Part shown: positions 1 to 6,749 of the stretch, in pieces
How the letters are laid out: the number at the start of each line of letters is the position of its first letter
Numbering within the stretch: position 1 is the first letter of the stretch
Assembly: GCA_026392265.1 (NCBI GenBank)
Contig: JAPLCL010000370.1
Coordinates: forward strand, 1 to 12,914
DNA length: 12,914 bases
Direction: 5' to 3'
DNA from: Actinomycetota bacterium
Lineage (GTDB): Bacteria > Actinomycetota > Thermoleophilia > UBA2241
Notes under the pieces: generated by a model
Database searches by the model: none
Seen by the model: the letters and a program-made list of their open reading frames with translations, nothing else
Told to the model about the DNA's origin: nothing
Made by a program: the position numbers and the translations under genes

Positions 1-1146
1 GAACGAGCCGGTGGTGTTCATGGTGGCGCCGATCACCTCGGCGCCGACGCTCTTGAGCAGCGGCATGGGCTCGCCGGTGAGCATCGCCTCATCGACCGCG
101 GAGGAGCCGCTCACGACCACGCCGTCGACCGGCACCTTCTCGCCGGGGCGCACGACCACGAGGTCGCCGGCCACGACGTCCGCCACGGGCACGTCGACCT
201 CAGCGCTGCCGCGCTGCACCCGCGCCGTCTTCGGCTGCAGGCCGATGAGCGCCTTGATGGCGGCGCCGGTCTGCCCTTTGGCGCGAGCCTCGAGCAGGCG
301 CCCGAACAGGATCAGCGTGATGATGAGGGCGGCCGAGTCGAAGTACATCGGCATGCTCAGGCCCTGGTGCTCGAAGAAGCTGGGGAAGAGCACGCCGAGG
401 ACGCTGTAGAAGTAGGCTGCGGAGGAGCCCATGGCGATCAGCGTGTTCATCGTCGTGGTGCCGTGGCGCAGCGCCGCCCAGGCGGTGGTGTAGAACTGGC
501 CCCCGACCCAGAACTGTACGGGCGTGGCCAGCGCCCAGAGCACGTAGCCGTTGTGTAACCATGCGGGGAGGAAGGGGAACCAGTCCGGCTGCATCGTGCC
601 GGCGAAGATCACGATGCTCAGCGCAAAGCCGACGATGACCTTGAGCTTGAGGGCGCGGTACGCCGCGGCGCGCGCCGCCTCGCCGGCGTCCACGGCGTTC
701 TCCGCCGCGCTCGCCGCCGGCGCTTCGATCACGTCGTAGCCGGCCGCCTTCACCGCGGCCACCAGATCGGCGCGGCTCGCCTGCCCGGGGACGTACGTGA
801 CCGTCGCCTTCTCGGTGGCCAGGTTCACGTCGGCCTTGAGCACGCCGGGCGGCTTGCGCAGGGCGCGCTCCACGCGGCTGACGCAGCTCGCGCAGGTCAT
901 GCCGAGGATCGGCAACGTCTCCTGCGCGGTCACGACGCCGTAGCCGGCGGCCTCCACGGCGTGCACCAGCTCGTCGGCTGAAACCACGTCGGGGTCGAAG
1001 GCGATCGTCGCTTTCTCGGTGGCGAAGTTCACGGAAGCTTCGTTCACGCCCGCGACCTTGCGCAGCGCCTTCTCGTTGCGCGCCACGCAACTGGCACAGG
1101 TCATGCCTGTGATGGGCAGTTCTACCGTGGACGTCTTGTCGCTCAT
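1..1146 (-). CDS. copA: Copper-translocating P-type ATPase (N-terminal 382 residues, cut by window edge)
   Basis: Integral-membrane P1B-type ATPase that exports Cu(I) from the cytoplasm at the cost of ATP. The frame is open from ATG 1146 to the left edge. Two heavy-metal-binding domains come first, each with the copper-chelating motif GMTCASC (Cys17/Cys20 and Cys85/Cys88). Hydrophobic helices follow between about residues 169 and 300, then the actuator domain with its TGEP phosphatase loop at 357-360. The CPC membrane motif, the DKTGT phosphorylation site and the ATP-binding domain would lie beyond the window, so the truncation is an artefact of the cut. The paired CxxC motifs and MTCASC signature favour copper over zinc or cadmium. 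No good Shine-Dalgarno precedes the ATG, and a TATAAT box ends 7 nt upstream, so the message is probably leaderless. The gene is divergent from the ligase gene at 1258. Confidence 0.95.
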   Translation of the reverse strand, partial: MSDKTSTVELPITGMTCASCVARNEKALRKVAGVNEASVNFATEKATIAFDPDVVSADELVHAVEAAGYGVVTAQETLPILGMTCASCVSRVERALRKPPGVLKADVNLATEKATVTYVPGQASRADLVAAVKAAGYDVIEAPAASAAENAVDAGEAARAAAYRALKLKVIVGFALSIVIFAGTMQPDWFPFLPAWLHNGYVLWALATPVQFWVGGQFYTTAWAALRHGTTTMNTLIAMGSSAAYFYSVLGVLFPSFFEHQGLSMPMYFDSAALIITLILFGRLLEARAKGQTGAAIKALIGLQPKTARVQRGSAEVDVPVADVVAGDLVVVRPGEKVPVDGVVVSGSSAVDEAMLTGEPMPLLKSVGAEVIGATMNTTGSF

Positions 1147-1152
1147 ATCCCA

Positions 1153-1158
1153 ATTATA
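1153..1158 (-). promoter_or_regulatory. -10 box (TATAAT) of copA, implying a leaderless transcript
   Basis: On the minus strand a perfect TATAAT ends 7 nt before the copA ATG. Transcription would therefore start at or within a base or two of the start codon, leaving no 5' leader. No convincing -35 hexamer was found at 15-18 nt spacing (CGTGAC is the nearest), which suits a regulated or activator-dependent promoter. Confidence 0.65.
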
Positions 1159-1172
1159 CCCCCCTAGGGTAT
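1156..1172. promoter_or_regulatory. Probable CsoR-type copper operator
   Basis: The 17-bp sequence ATACCCCCCTAGGGTAT has perfect 6-bp arms (ATACCC/GGGTAT) around a 5-bp centre. A C-tract and G-tract flanked by A/T ends are typical of operators bound by CsoR/RcnR-family copper repressors, which release DNA when they bind Cu(I). It overlaps the upstream half of the copA -10 box, so a bound repressor would block RNA polymerase. No csoR gene lies in the window. Assignment rests on motif shape and on its position before copA. Confidence 0.65.
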
Positions 1173-1216
1173 GGTCACGCATGTCGCGGCGCCTCGCACG
1201 GATCCAGCGTGCCCGG

Positions 1217-1222
1217 TATGAT
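1217..1222 (+). promoter_or_regulatory. Candidate -10 box for paaK
   Basis: TATGAT lies 35 nt before the paaK start codon, giving a predicted leader of about 29 nt that contains the AGGAGG ribosome site. No recognisable -35 hexamer sits 16-18 nt upstream, so the call is tentative. Confidence 0.4.
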
Positions 1223-1257
1223 TGCCCGCGGCATGCGGCAGGCAGGAGGACGGCACG

Positions 1258-2559
1258 ATGGCCATCTGGGACGAGCAGTACGAGTCGATCGACCGCGAGG
1301 ATCTGCAGGCGCTGCAGCTGAAGCGTCTGCAGGGCATGGTCGCGCGGCTCTACGAGCGTGTCCCCCACTACCGCGCGAAGCTGGGCAGCGTCGGCTTCGC
1401 CCCCGGCGACCTCGTAAGCCTCGACGACCTGCGCGCCCTGCCGTTCACCGAGAAGACCGATTTCCGCGACAACTACCCGTGCGGGTTGTTCGCGGTGCCA
1501 ATGGACGAGGTCGTCGAGATCCACTCCTCTTCGGGCACCACGGGCAGGCCCGTAGTATGCGGCTTCACCAAGACCGATCTCGACACCTGGGCCGAGCTTG
1601 TCTGCCGCGTCGCCGTGGCCGCTGGAGTGCGGCAGGACGATGTTGCTCAGGTGGCCTTTGGCTACGGGATGTTCACCGGCGGGTTCGGGCTGCACTACGG
1701 CCTGCAGCGCGCCGGCGCCGCCGTGCTCCCCGTCAGCGCCGGCAACACGGCCCGCCAGCTCCAGTTCATGCAGGACTTCGGCACCACCGTGCTCATCGCC
1801 ACGCCGTCGTATGTGCTCTATCTCGGCGAGGTCATCCAGAAGCAGGGCATCCCGCCCGAGGACCTCAAGCTGCGCCTCGGGCTGTTCGGCGCCGAGGCCT
1901 GTAGTGAGCAGTTGCGGGCGCAGATCGAAGCTCGCTTGCCCATCACTGCCACCGACAACTACGGCCTTACCGAGGTGCTGGGCCCGGGCGTCTCCGGCGA
2001 GTGCGACTGCCGCGACGGCATGCACATCGCCGAGGACCACTTCGTCGTCGAATGCCTGGACCCGGCGAGCGGCGCGCCGGTCGCCGATGGTGACGTGGGA
2101 GAGCTGGTGTTCAGCTCGGTCACCCGGGAGTGCTCGCCGGTGTTGCGCTACCGCACCCGCGATCTCACCACGCTGACGCACGCGCCCTGCGCCTGTGGGC
2201 GCACGCTGGTGCGCATGGGCAAGATCGTGGGTCGAACCGACGACATGTTCATCATCAGCGGCGTCAACATCTTCCCGTCGGCCATCGAGAAGGTGCTTTT
2301 CGAGATCGAGGGCGTGGAGCCCTATTATCAGATCGTGCTCGAACGCAAGGGTTCGTTGGACACGTTTGAGGTGCAGGTCGAGGTCACCGAGGCGCTCTTC
2401 AACGGCTGGATGGACGACCTGCGTGCCTTCGAGAAGCAGGTCGGCGAGCGGCTGCGCTCAGCCCTGCTCGTGCGCCCCAAGGTCAGGCTGGTCGAGCCGG
2501 GCAAGCTCGAGCGCACCGAGGGCAAGGCGAAACGGGTGATCGACAACCGGCCCAACTGA
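1258..2559 (+). CDS. paaK: Phenylacetate-CoA ligase (AMP-forming)
   Basis: Cytosolic ANL-superfamily enzyme that activates phenylacetate, or a related aryl acid, to its CoA thioester with ATP, through an adenylate. The 433-residue length matches the family. Visible motifs are the phosphate loop SSSGTTGRP (90-98), FGAEACSE, YGLTEVLGPGV (from 235), HIAEDHF, the RYRTRDL segment whose Asp302 should bind the adenylate ribose, GKIVGRTDDMFIISGVNIFP (hinge and C-terminal domain, from 321) and the terminal EGKAKRVID, which carries the adenylation lysine. The start is ATG 1258: AGGAGG lies 8 nt upstream and the protein begins MAIWDEQYE, as is usual in PaaK. An earlier in-frame ATG at 1222 has no such site. 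No paaABCDE or other aromatic-degradation genes are nearby, so the true acid substrate is open; indoleacetate or another aryl acetate is possible. Confidence 0.93.
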   Translation: MAIWDEQYESIDREDLQALQLKRLQGMVARLYERVPHYRAKLGSVGFAPGDLVSLDDLRALPFTEKTDFRDNYPCGLFAVPMDEVVEIHSSSGTTGRPVVCGFTKTDLDTWAELVCRVAVAAGVRQDDVAQVAFGYGMFTGGFGLHYGLQRAGAAVLPVSAGNTARQLQFMQDFGTTVLIATPSYVLYLGEVIQKQGIPPEDLKLRLGLFGAEACSEQLRAQIEARLPITATDNYGLTEVLGPGVSGECDCRDGMHIAEDHFVVECLDPASGAPVADGDVGELVFSSVTRECSPVLRYRTRDLTTLTHAPCACGRTLVRMGKIVGRTDDMFIISGVNIFPSAIEKVLFEIEGVEPYYQIVLERKGSLDTFEVQVEVTEALFNGWMDDLRAFEKQVGERLRSALLVRPKVRLVEPGKLERTEGKAKRVIDNRPN

Positions 2560-2606
2560 GGCCGGCTCCCGGAGCGAAGCCTCGAGCTCGGGTGCGTACG
2601 AAGAAC

Positions 2607-2643
2607 GACCGGCGATACGAGCCCCCGCTTCGTACCGCCGGTC
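2607..2643. terminator. Hairpin between convergent paaK and pilB-type genes
   Basis: Arms 2607-2620 and 2630-2643 pair over 14 positions with one A.C mismatch around a 9-nt loop, 48 nt after the paaK stop. No T-tract follows on either strand, which is common for terminators of GC-rich bacteria but weakens the call. The right arm can also pair, over 8 perfect bases (2628-2635), with 2596-2603, giving an alternative fold. Its place between converging genes suggests a bidirectional terminator. Confidence 0.5.
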
Positions 2644-2683
2644 AAAGGTGAAACCGTCTGCGTGGATCCTCTCCTCAGACCAA

Positions 2684-2720
2684 CTCGGTCTCCTGCCAGG
2701 TCTATCGGGAGGCGACCGAG
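2684..2720. terminator. Weaker hairpin beyond the 3' end of the pilus ATPase gene
   Basis: CTCGGTC (2684-2690) pairs with GACCGAG (2714-2720), with a further TCC/GGA pairing inside across a bulge. It lies 21 nt past the stop codon of the minus-strand ATPase gene and has no T-tract. It may end that transcript, but the stem is short for such GC-rich DNA. Confidence 0.25.
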
Positions 2721-2741
2721 ATGTCGGGATAGAACAGTCGT

Positions 2742-4796
2742 CTACACCGTGACGCGCAGCAGCTCGAGGTAGCTCGTGCTTCCGTCGAGCACCTTGCGCA
2801 CGCCGTCGTCGCGCAGCGAACTGACGCCCTTGGCGCGCGCGGCACGCTGGATCTCCAGAACAGTGCCGCCCGTGGCGATGAGGTCGCGCAGATCGTCGTC
2901 GACGACCAGCACCTCGTACAGGCCGACGCGGCCGCGGTAGCCAGTGCCGAAGCACTTCGCGCAGCCTACGGGCTTGTACAGGCGCATACGCTTCTTGGGC
3001 GCCGCCCCCAGGCCGAGCTCCTCCCAGCGCACGTCGCTGAGGTCCTCGGTTTGGCGGCAGTGGGGGCAGAGGCGTCGTACGAGCCGCTGCGCGACGAAGC
3101 AGCGCCAGGCAGCGGCCACCAGATAGCGCGGCACGCCCATCTCGACGAGACGTTTGACCGCCGACGAGGCGTCGTTGGTGTGCAGCGTGCTGAACACCTG
3201 ATGACCGGTGACGGCGGAGTCGGCCGCCATCTTGGCGGTCTCAAGGTCGCGGATCTCGCCGACCATGATCACATCCGGGTCGGCGCGCACCAGCGAGCGC
3301 AGCGCCTGCGCGAACGTGAGTCCGATAGTGGGCTTGACCTCCGTCTGGATGATGCCGGTGATCTTGCGCTCGATGGGGTCTTCGACGGTGTACACCTTGC
3401 GTTCGGGGGTCCTGATGAGCTCGAGCGTGGTGTAGAGCGTCGTGGACTTGCCCGAGCCCGTCGGGCCGACGATGACGATACCGCCCTCGGGGGCCTTGAG
3501 CACGGTCTCGAAACGCGTCAGGTTGTCGCCGACCAGCCCCAGTGAGGCCAGCGTGGGGGGCAGGGGCGCGACTTCGAGGATGCGGATGGTGATGTTCTCG
3601 CCGTAGAGGCTGGGGATGGAGGCGAGGCGCAGGTCGACGGCCTCGCCGCTGGAGAGCTCGAACGTGGTGCGTCCGTCCTGCGGCAGGCGTCGTTCGGCGA
3701 TGTTGAGATTGCCCATGATCTTGAGACGGCTGAGGATGCCGGCCTGCAGTTCCCTGGGGAACTCGCGCAGGTCGTGCAGCACGCCGTCGATACGGCAGCG
3801 CACGTGCAGGGAATCCTCTCGCGGCTCCAGATGGATGTCGGAGGCGCCCATACTGGCCGCGTCTGTGAGCAGACTGTCGACGATCTCGACGATGCTCGCG
3901 TCGATGTCGGCGGCGGCCGTGGCGACGGGTTCGTCGTCGTTGTCGCCGCCATCGCGGGCGTCCTTGAGCTTACCGCGCGAGCTGAAGTAGATGGAGATCG
4001 CCTCGTCAAAGCCGGACTCGGTGCAGATGACGGGGACGATGCGCTTCTTGGTGCGCATACCGACCTCGTCGACGGTGATCACATCGAGCGGGTTGGTCAT
4101 CGCCAGGACGAGGCTGCCGTTGTCGTCGAGGCTGAGCGGCATGAGACGGTGGCGGATGATGAAATCGCGCGACAAGAGACCGATGGCGTTGGCCTGCGGC
4201 GCCGTCTGGGAGAGATCGACCACGCCGATGCGCATCTGACCGGCGACCGCTCTGACGATGTCCTGCTCGGTCACGAGGTCCTCGTTGACCAAGACTTCGC
4301 CCAGGCGGCCTCCGTCGCTGTGCTGGCGCTTGAGGGCGCCATCGAGCTGCACCTGCGTCACGAGGCCGCTGGCCACGAGAAGCGCCCCCAGCTTGAGGCG
4401 CCCCGCGGAGCGCTGCTTGCGCCCGCTCACCAGGTTGTCGACCTTGGCGCCGAGCTCGTCGGGCGAGAAGGGCTTGCTGACGAACTCCGAAGCGCCCATG
4501 CGGTGCGCCCTCTCGAAGGTGTCGAAATCGCCGTTCGAGCTGAGTGCGAGGATGGGGACGCCGCGCAGTTCGGCGTCGGTGCTCACCAGTCGTAGGAGCT
4601 CGAAGGCGTCGAACGTACTGAGGTCGAGATCGAGGATGATGGCGGTCGGCGGTCGCTCGCGGAGGACCCTGAGCGTGCCCGGGTCGCCGAGGTTGACCAC
4701 GACCGTGTACGAGCCGGCGAAGTGACGCGCGAGCTGGTCGCGCAGATCGGTGTCGTCATCGATGATCGCCAGGACGTTCTTGGCAGCGCTCGGCAT
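2742..4796 (-). CDS. pilB: Type IV pilus/type II secretion assembly ATPase with N-terminal receiver domain
   Basis: Cytoplasmic hexameric motor of the PilB/GspE family that powers polymerisation of pilins or pseudopilins. The 684 residues divide into three parts. A receiver domain (1-125) has the acidic pocket Asp13/Asp14, the phospho-acceptor Asp56, Ser86 and Lys108, all in place. An MshEN domain follows, with two motif copies at 135-158 and 164-187. The C-terminal motor has Walker A GPTGSGKST (Lys450), the Asp-rich segment near VEDPIE, Walker B VIMVGEIRD, the His box STLHTND, and a four-cysteine zinc site (CPHC, then CAKCFGTGYRGRVGLYEVL). The start ATG has GGGAGGT 4 nt upstream. No pilC, pilT, pilin or minor pilin gene adjoins it, so pilus and secretion roles cannot be separated here. 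pilB is used as the nearest familiar name. Both input domains look intact, so control by phosphorylation and by c-di-GMP is plausible (inference). Confidence 0.93.
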   Translation of the reverse strand: MPSAAKNVLAIIDDDTDLRDQLARHFAGSYTVVVNLGDPGTLRVLRERPPTAIILDLDLSTFDAFELLRLVSTDAELRGVPILALSSNGDFDTFERAHRMGASEFVSKPFSPDELGAKVDNLVSGRKQRSAGRLKLGALLVASGLVTQVQLDGALKRQHSDGGRLGEVLVNEDLVTEQDIVRAVAGQMRIGVVDLSQTAPQANAIGLLSRDFIIRHRLMPLSLDDNGSLVLAMTNPLDVITVDEVGMRTKKRIVPVICTESGFDEAISIYFSSRGKLKDARDGGDNDDEPVATAAADIDASIVEIVDSLLTDAASMGASDIHLEPREDSLHVRCRIDGVLHDLREFPRELQAGILSRLKIMGNLNIAERRLPQDGRTTFELSSGEAVDLRLASIPSLYGENITIRILEVAPLPPTLASLGLVGDNLTRFETVLKAPEGGIVIVGPTGSGKSTTLYTTLELIRTPERKVYTVEDPIERKITGIIQTEVKPTIGLTFAQALRSLVRADPDVIMVGEIRDLETAKMAADSAVTGHQVFSTLHTNDASSAVKRLVEMGVPRYLVAAAWRCFVAQRLVRRLCPHCRQTEDLSDVRWEELGLGAAPKKRMRLYKPVGCAKCFGTGYRGRVGLYEVLVVDDDLRDLIATGGTVLEIQRAARAKGVSSLRDDGVRKVLDGSTSYLELLRVTV

Positions 4797-4823
4797 AGTG
4801 ACCTCCCGCGTGGTCGCATGGCT

Positions 4824-4829
4824 ATTCTA
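4824..4829 (-). promoter_or_regulatory. Candidate -10 box for the pilus ATPase gene
   Basis: TAGAAT on the minus strand lies 27 nt before the ATG at 4796, giving a leader of about 20 nt that includes GGGAGGT. No clear -35 hexamer is visible. Confidence 0.35.
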
Positions 4830-4900
4830 GCGCATGGGTGGGTCGCGGCGAGGTGGACGTTGAGGCGAGGGGCGTAACGCGGGTGCTGAAGGAGTAAAAC

Positions 4901-5027
4901 GCCGGGCCGGCGGGGGCCTTCACGCGGATGCGGGCTGTCCGTGTATCTAACGAAGGAGACCGGCCCGGCTGAGAGAGAGGATGAGATGCCGGGCCGAAGC
5001 CCGGTGAGTAGTCCTTTCCGGTCTCTC
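4901..5027 (+). ncRNA. Candidate structured RNA element in the non-coding stretch before accC (unidentified)
   Basis: No credible gene lies in 4797-5175. In this part GAGACCGG (4956-4963) pairs with CCGGTCTC (5018-5025), closing a domain of about 70 nt. Inside it, 4964-4969 can pair with 4988-4993. The second segment can instead form a tight hairpin, 4989-4994 with 4999-5004, around a CGAA tetraloop. The two inner stems exclude each other. Upstream, 4901-4910 is perfectly complementary to 4960-4969, a third competing partner. Mutually exclusive stems inside a closing helix are a riboswitch-like layout, but I recognise no known family. GGCTGAGA here resembles a TPP-box fragment without the rest of that motif. 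Chance pairing is easy in GC-rich sequence, so this is only a candidate. Confidence 0.3.
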
Positions 5028-5061
5028 AACGGGTATCGGCAGGGCGGGGGCATGGTTGAGA

Positions 5062-5113
5062 CGCCGGAGGGCGAAAGCGTTTCAGCTGCAGGCAACACTT
5101 TCGCCCTCCGGCG
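5062..5113. repeat. Perfect 16-bp inverted repeat upstream of the accC promoter
   Basis: 5062-5077 (CGCCGGAGGGCGAAAG) is exactly complementary to 5098-5113, with 20 nt between the arms and a few more pairs possible inside the loop after one mismatch. It ends about 27 nt before the extended -10 of accC. There is no T-tract after it. It could terminate a transcript arriving from upstream, or be a protein-binding palindrome; the sequence does not decide. Confidence 0.8.
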
Positions 5114-5140
5114 GCCGGCGCGGTCGTCCGTCCGCCCTCT

Positions 5141-5149
5141 TGCTATACT
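5141..5149 (+). promoter_or_regulatory. Extended -10 promoter of accC
   Basis: TGCTATACT contains the extended -10 TG-n followed by TATACT. It lies 27 nt before the accC ATG, so the leader would be about 20 nt and include the AAGGAG site at 5165-5170. The -35 region is poor, as extended -10 promoters tolerate. Confidence 0.6.
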
Positions 5150-5175
5150 CCTGCGACCGTCGGCAAGGAGCGGGC

Positions 5176-6516
5176 ATGTTCAGCAAGGTCCTCATCGCCA
5201 ACCGCGGCGAGATCGCGATCCGCGTCATCCGCGCCTGCAAGGAGCTGGGCGTGGCGACCGTCGCGGTCTACTCCGAGGCCGACGCGGACTGCCTGCACGT
5301 GCGCTTCGCCGACGAAGCCGTCTGCATCGGCCCGCCGCCGGCGGCGCAAAGCTACCTCGTGATGGCGGCTCTCATCCAGGCGGCCCTGCAGACGGGCGCC
5401 GAGGCCATCCACCCGGGCTACGGGTTCCTCGCCGAGCGCGCCGTGTTCAGCGCGCTGTGCCGGGAGCACAGCATCAAGTTCATCGGCCCCAGCCCTGAGT
5501 CGATCGATCTCATGGGCGACAAGGCGGCGGCGCGCACGACGATGACCGCCGCCGGAGTGCCCGTCACCCCGGGCTCCGAGGGCATCGTCGAGGACGTCGC
5601 GGCGGCCGAGGCCGTCGCTCGCCGCATCGGCCTGCCGCTGATGGTCAAGGCGTCGGCCGGCGGCGGCGGCAAGGGCATCCGCATCGTCAAGGACGCCTCC
5701 GAGCTGGCAGCCGCGGTCCGTCAGGCCCAAGGTGAGGCAGAGGCGGCGTTCGGCAACGGCGCCGTGTACGTCGAGAAGTACATCGGTGCGCCGCGCCACA
5801 TCGAGATCCAGGTGCTCGCCGATGGCAAGGGCCACGGCATCCACCTCGGCGAGCGCGACTGCAGCATCCAACGGCGCCACCAGAAGCTCATCGAGGAAGC
5901 GCCGTCTCCGGCCGTCACCCCGGAGCTGAGGCGGCAGATGGGCGCAGCCGCCGTGGCTGCCGCCGTGGCCGCCCACTACGAGGGCGCCGGCACCGTCGAG
6001 TTCTTGCTCGACAGCGACGGCAGCTTCTACTTCATGGAGATGAACACGCGCGTGCAGGTCGAGCACTGCGTCACAGAGATGGTCACCGGCATCGATATCG
6101 TGAAGACCGGCATCCGTATCGCCGCCGGCGAAGGGCTGCCGATCAACCAGGAAGAGGTCCGCGTGCAGGGCCACGCCATCGAGTTCCGCATCAACGCCGA
6201 GGACCCGGCGGAGAACTTCATGCCCTCTCCGGGCCTCGTTACTCAATGGGTGCCGCCGGGTGGGCCGTGGGTGCGTTTCGACAGCCACGTGTACCAGGGC
6301 TACGTGGTGCCGCCGTTCTACGACAGCCTGCTGGGCAAGCTCATCGTCTGGGCGCGCGACCGCGAGGAGTGCCTCGCGCGCTCGCGCTGGGCCCTGGAGC
6401 AGTTCCTCGTCGACGGTGTGAAGACGGTGATCCCGTTCCACCGTCTCGTCCTCGAGCACCCGCTGTTCATCGCCGGCGACGTGAACACGCACTTCATCGA
6501 GGATCATCTGGGCTGA
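5176..6516 (+). CDS. accC: Biotin carboxylase subunit of acetyl-CoA (or acyl-CoA) carboxylase
   Basis: Cytosolic ATP-grasp enzyme that carboxylates the biotin of a carrier protein using ATP and bicarbonate, the first half-reaction of acetyl-CoA carboxylase and the entry to fatty acid synthesis. Its 446 residues are close to the usual 450 of a stand-alone subunit. The N-terminal signature LIANRGEIAIRVIRAC, the glycine-rich ATP loop KASAGGGGKGIRIV, RHIEIQV and EMNTRVQVEH are all present. Lys116, Lys158, Glu275, Glu288, Asn290, Arg292, Glu296 and Arg338 match the ATP, metal, biotin and bicarbonate ligands of the E. coli enzyme. The usual EHPVTE reads EHCVTE (Cys298). The ATG has AAGGAG 5 nt upstream. 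No biotin carrier or carboxyltransferase gene adjoins it, so partners must be encoded elsewhere. It could equally serve a propionyl-CoA or pyruvate carboxylase that has a separate biotin carboxylase subunit. Confidence 0.93.
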   Translation: MFSKVLIANRGEIAIRVIRACKELGVATVAVYSEADADCLHVRFADEAVCIGPPPAAQSYLVMAALIQAALQTGAEAIHPGYGFLAERAVFSALCREHSIKFIGPSPESIDLMGDKAAARTTMTAAGVPVTPGSEGIVEDVAAAEAVARRIGLPLMVKASAGGGGKGIRIVKDASELAAAVRQAQGEAEAAFGNGAVYVEKYIGAPRHIEIQVLADGKGHGIHLGERDCSIQRRHQKLIEEAPSPAVTPELRRQMGAAAVAAAVAAHYEGAGTVEFLLDSDGSFYFMEMNTRVQVEHCVTEMVTGIDIVKTGIRIAAGEGLPINQEEVRVQGHAIEFRINAEDPAENFMPSPGLVTQWVPPGGPWVRFDSHVYQGYVVPPFYDSLLGKLIVWARDREECLARSRWALEQFLVDGVKTVIPFHRLVLEHPLFIAGDVNTHFIEDHLG

Positions 6517-6548
6517 CCCCGCGTCCGAGGCGCCGGCCGGGCCCATTG

Positions 6549-6749
6549 TCAGGGTGACCTGCCCCACAGCCAGCCGATCAGCAGTCCCGCGCCGACGATG
6601 CCGCCCGCGATCATCGCCGCCGTCATTCCTCGCGGCGCAAACACGACGGCCTCGAGCACGACGATCACGATGACGCCGAGCAGGCCCCAGTAGCGGTCCA
6701 GCGCGTCGACCAAGAACGCGAGCGCGCGCGCCGGCCGAGTGGCCTTCAT
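6549..6749 (-). CDS. Small membrane protein of unknown function (66 residues)
   Basis: I do not recognise this family. The short basic N-terminus (MKATRPARALAF) is followed by two hydrophobic stretches, about residues 20-38 and 44-63, split by a short polar turn (APRG). This predicts a two-helix hairpin in the cytoplasmic membrane ending WLWGRSP. Its ATG overlaps the TGA of the preceding gene as ATGA (6746-6749), and no separate Shine-Dalgarno is visible, so it is probably translated by coupling to that gene. The tight overlap, the hydrophobic pattern and the lack of a competing plus-strand gene support a real gene. It converges on accC with a 32-bp gap. Coupling to the CinA-type gene hints at shared use but says nothing about function. 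Confidence 0.65.
   Translation of the reverse strand: MKATRPARALAFLVDALDRYWGLLGVIVIVVLEAVVFAPRGMTAAMIAGGIVGAGLLIGWLWGRSP

Noticed and set aside
1222..1257. Upstream ATG start for the phenylacetate-CoA ligase
   Set aside because: It would place the strong AGGAGG inside the coding region and add 12 residues not seen at the start of this family.
3774..4595. A 273-codon plus-strand open frame opposite the pilus ATPase
   Set aside because: Antisense shadow; its Asp/Val/Arg/His-rich product has no recognisable motif.
4966..4976. GGCTGAGA as part of a TPP riboswitch
   Set aside because: The other conserved parts of the thi-box (the ACCC segment and the CCTGATCTGGATAATGCC-like region) are missing, and no thiamin gene follows.
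4954..5027. A tRNA or small SRP RNA in the non-coding stretch
   Set aside because: The length is near that of a tRNA, but there is no T-loop GGTTCGA, anticodon arm or D-loop pattern, and the SRP core motif GGAAGCAGC-like sequence is absent.
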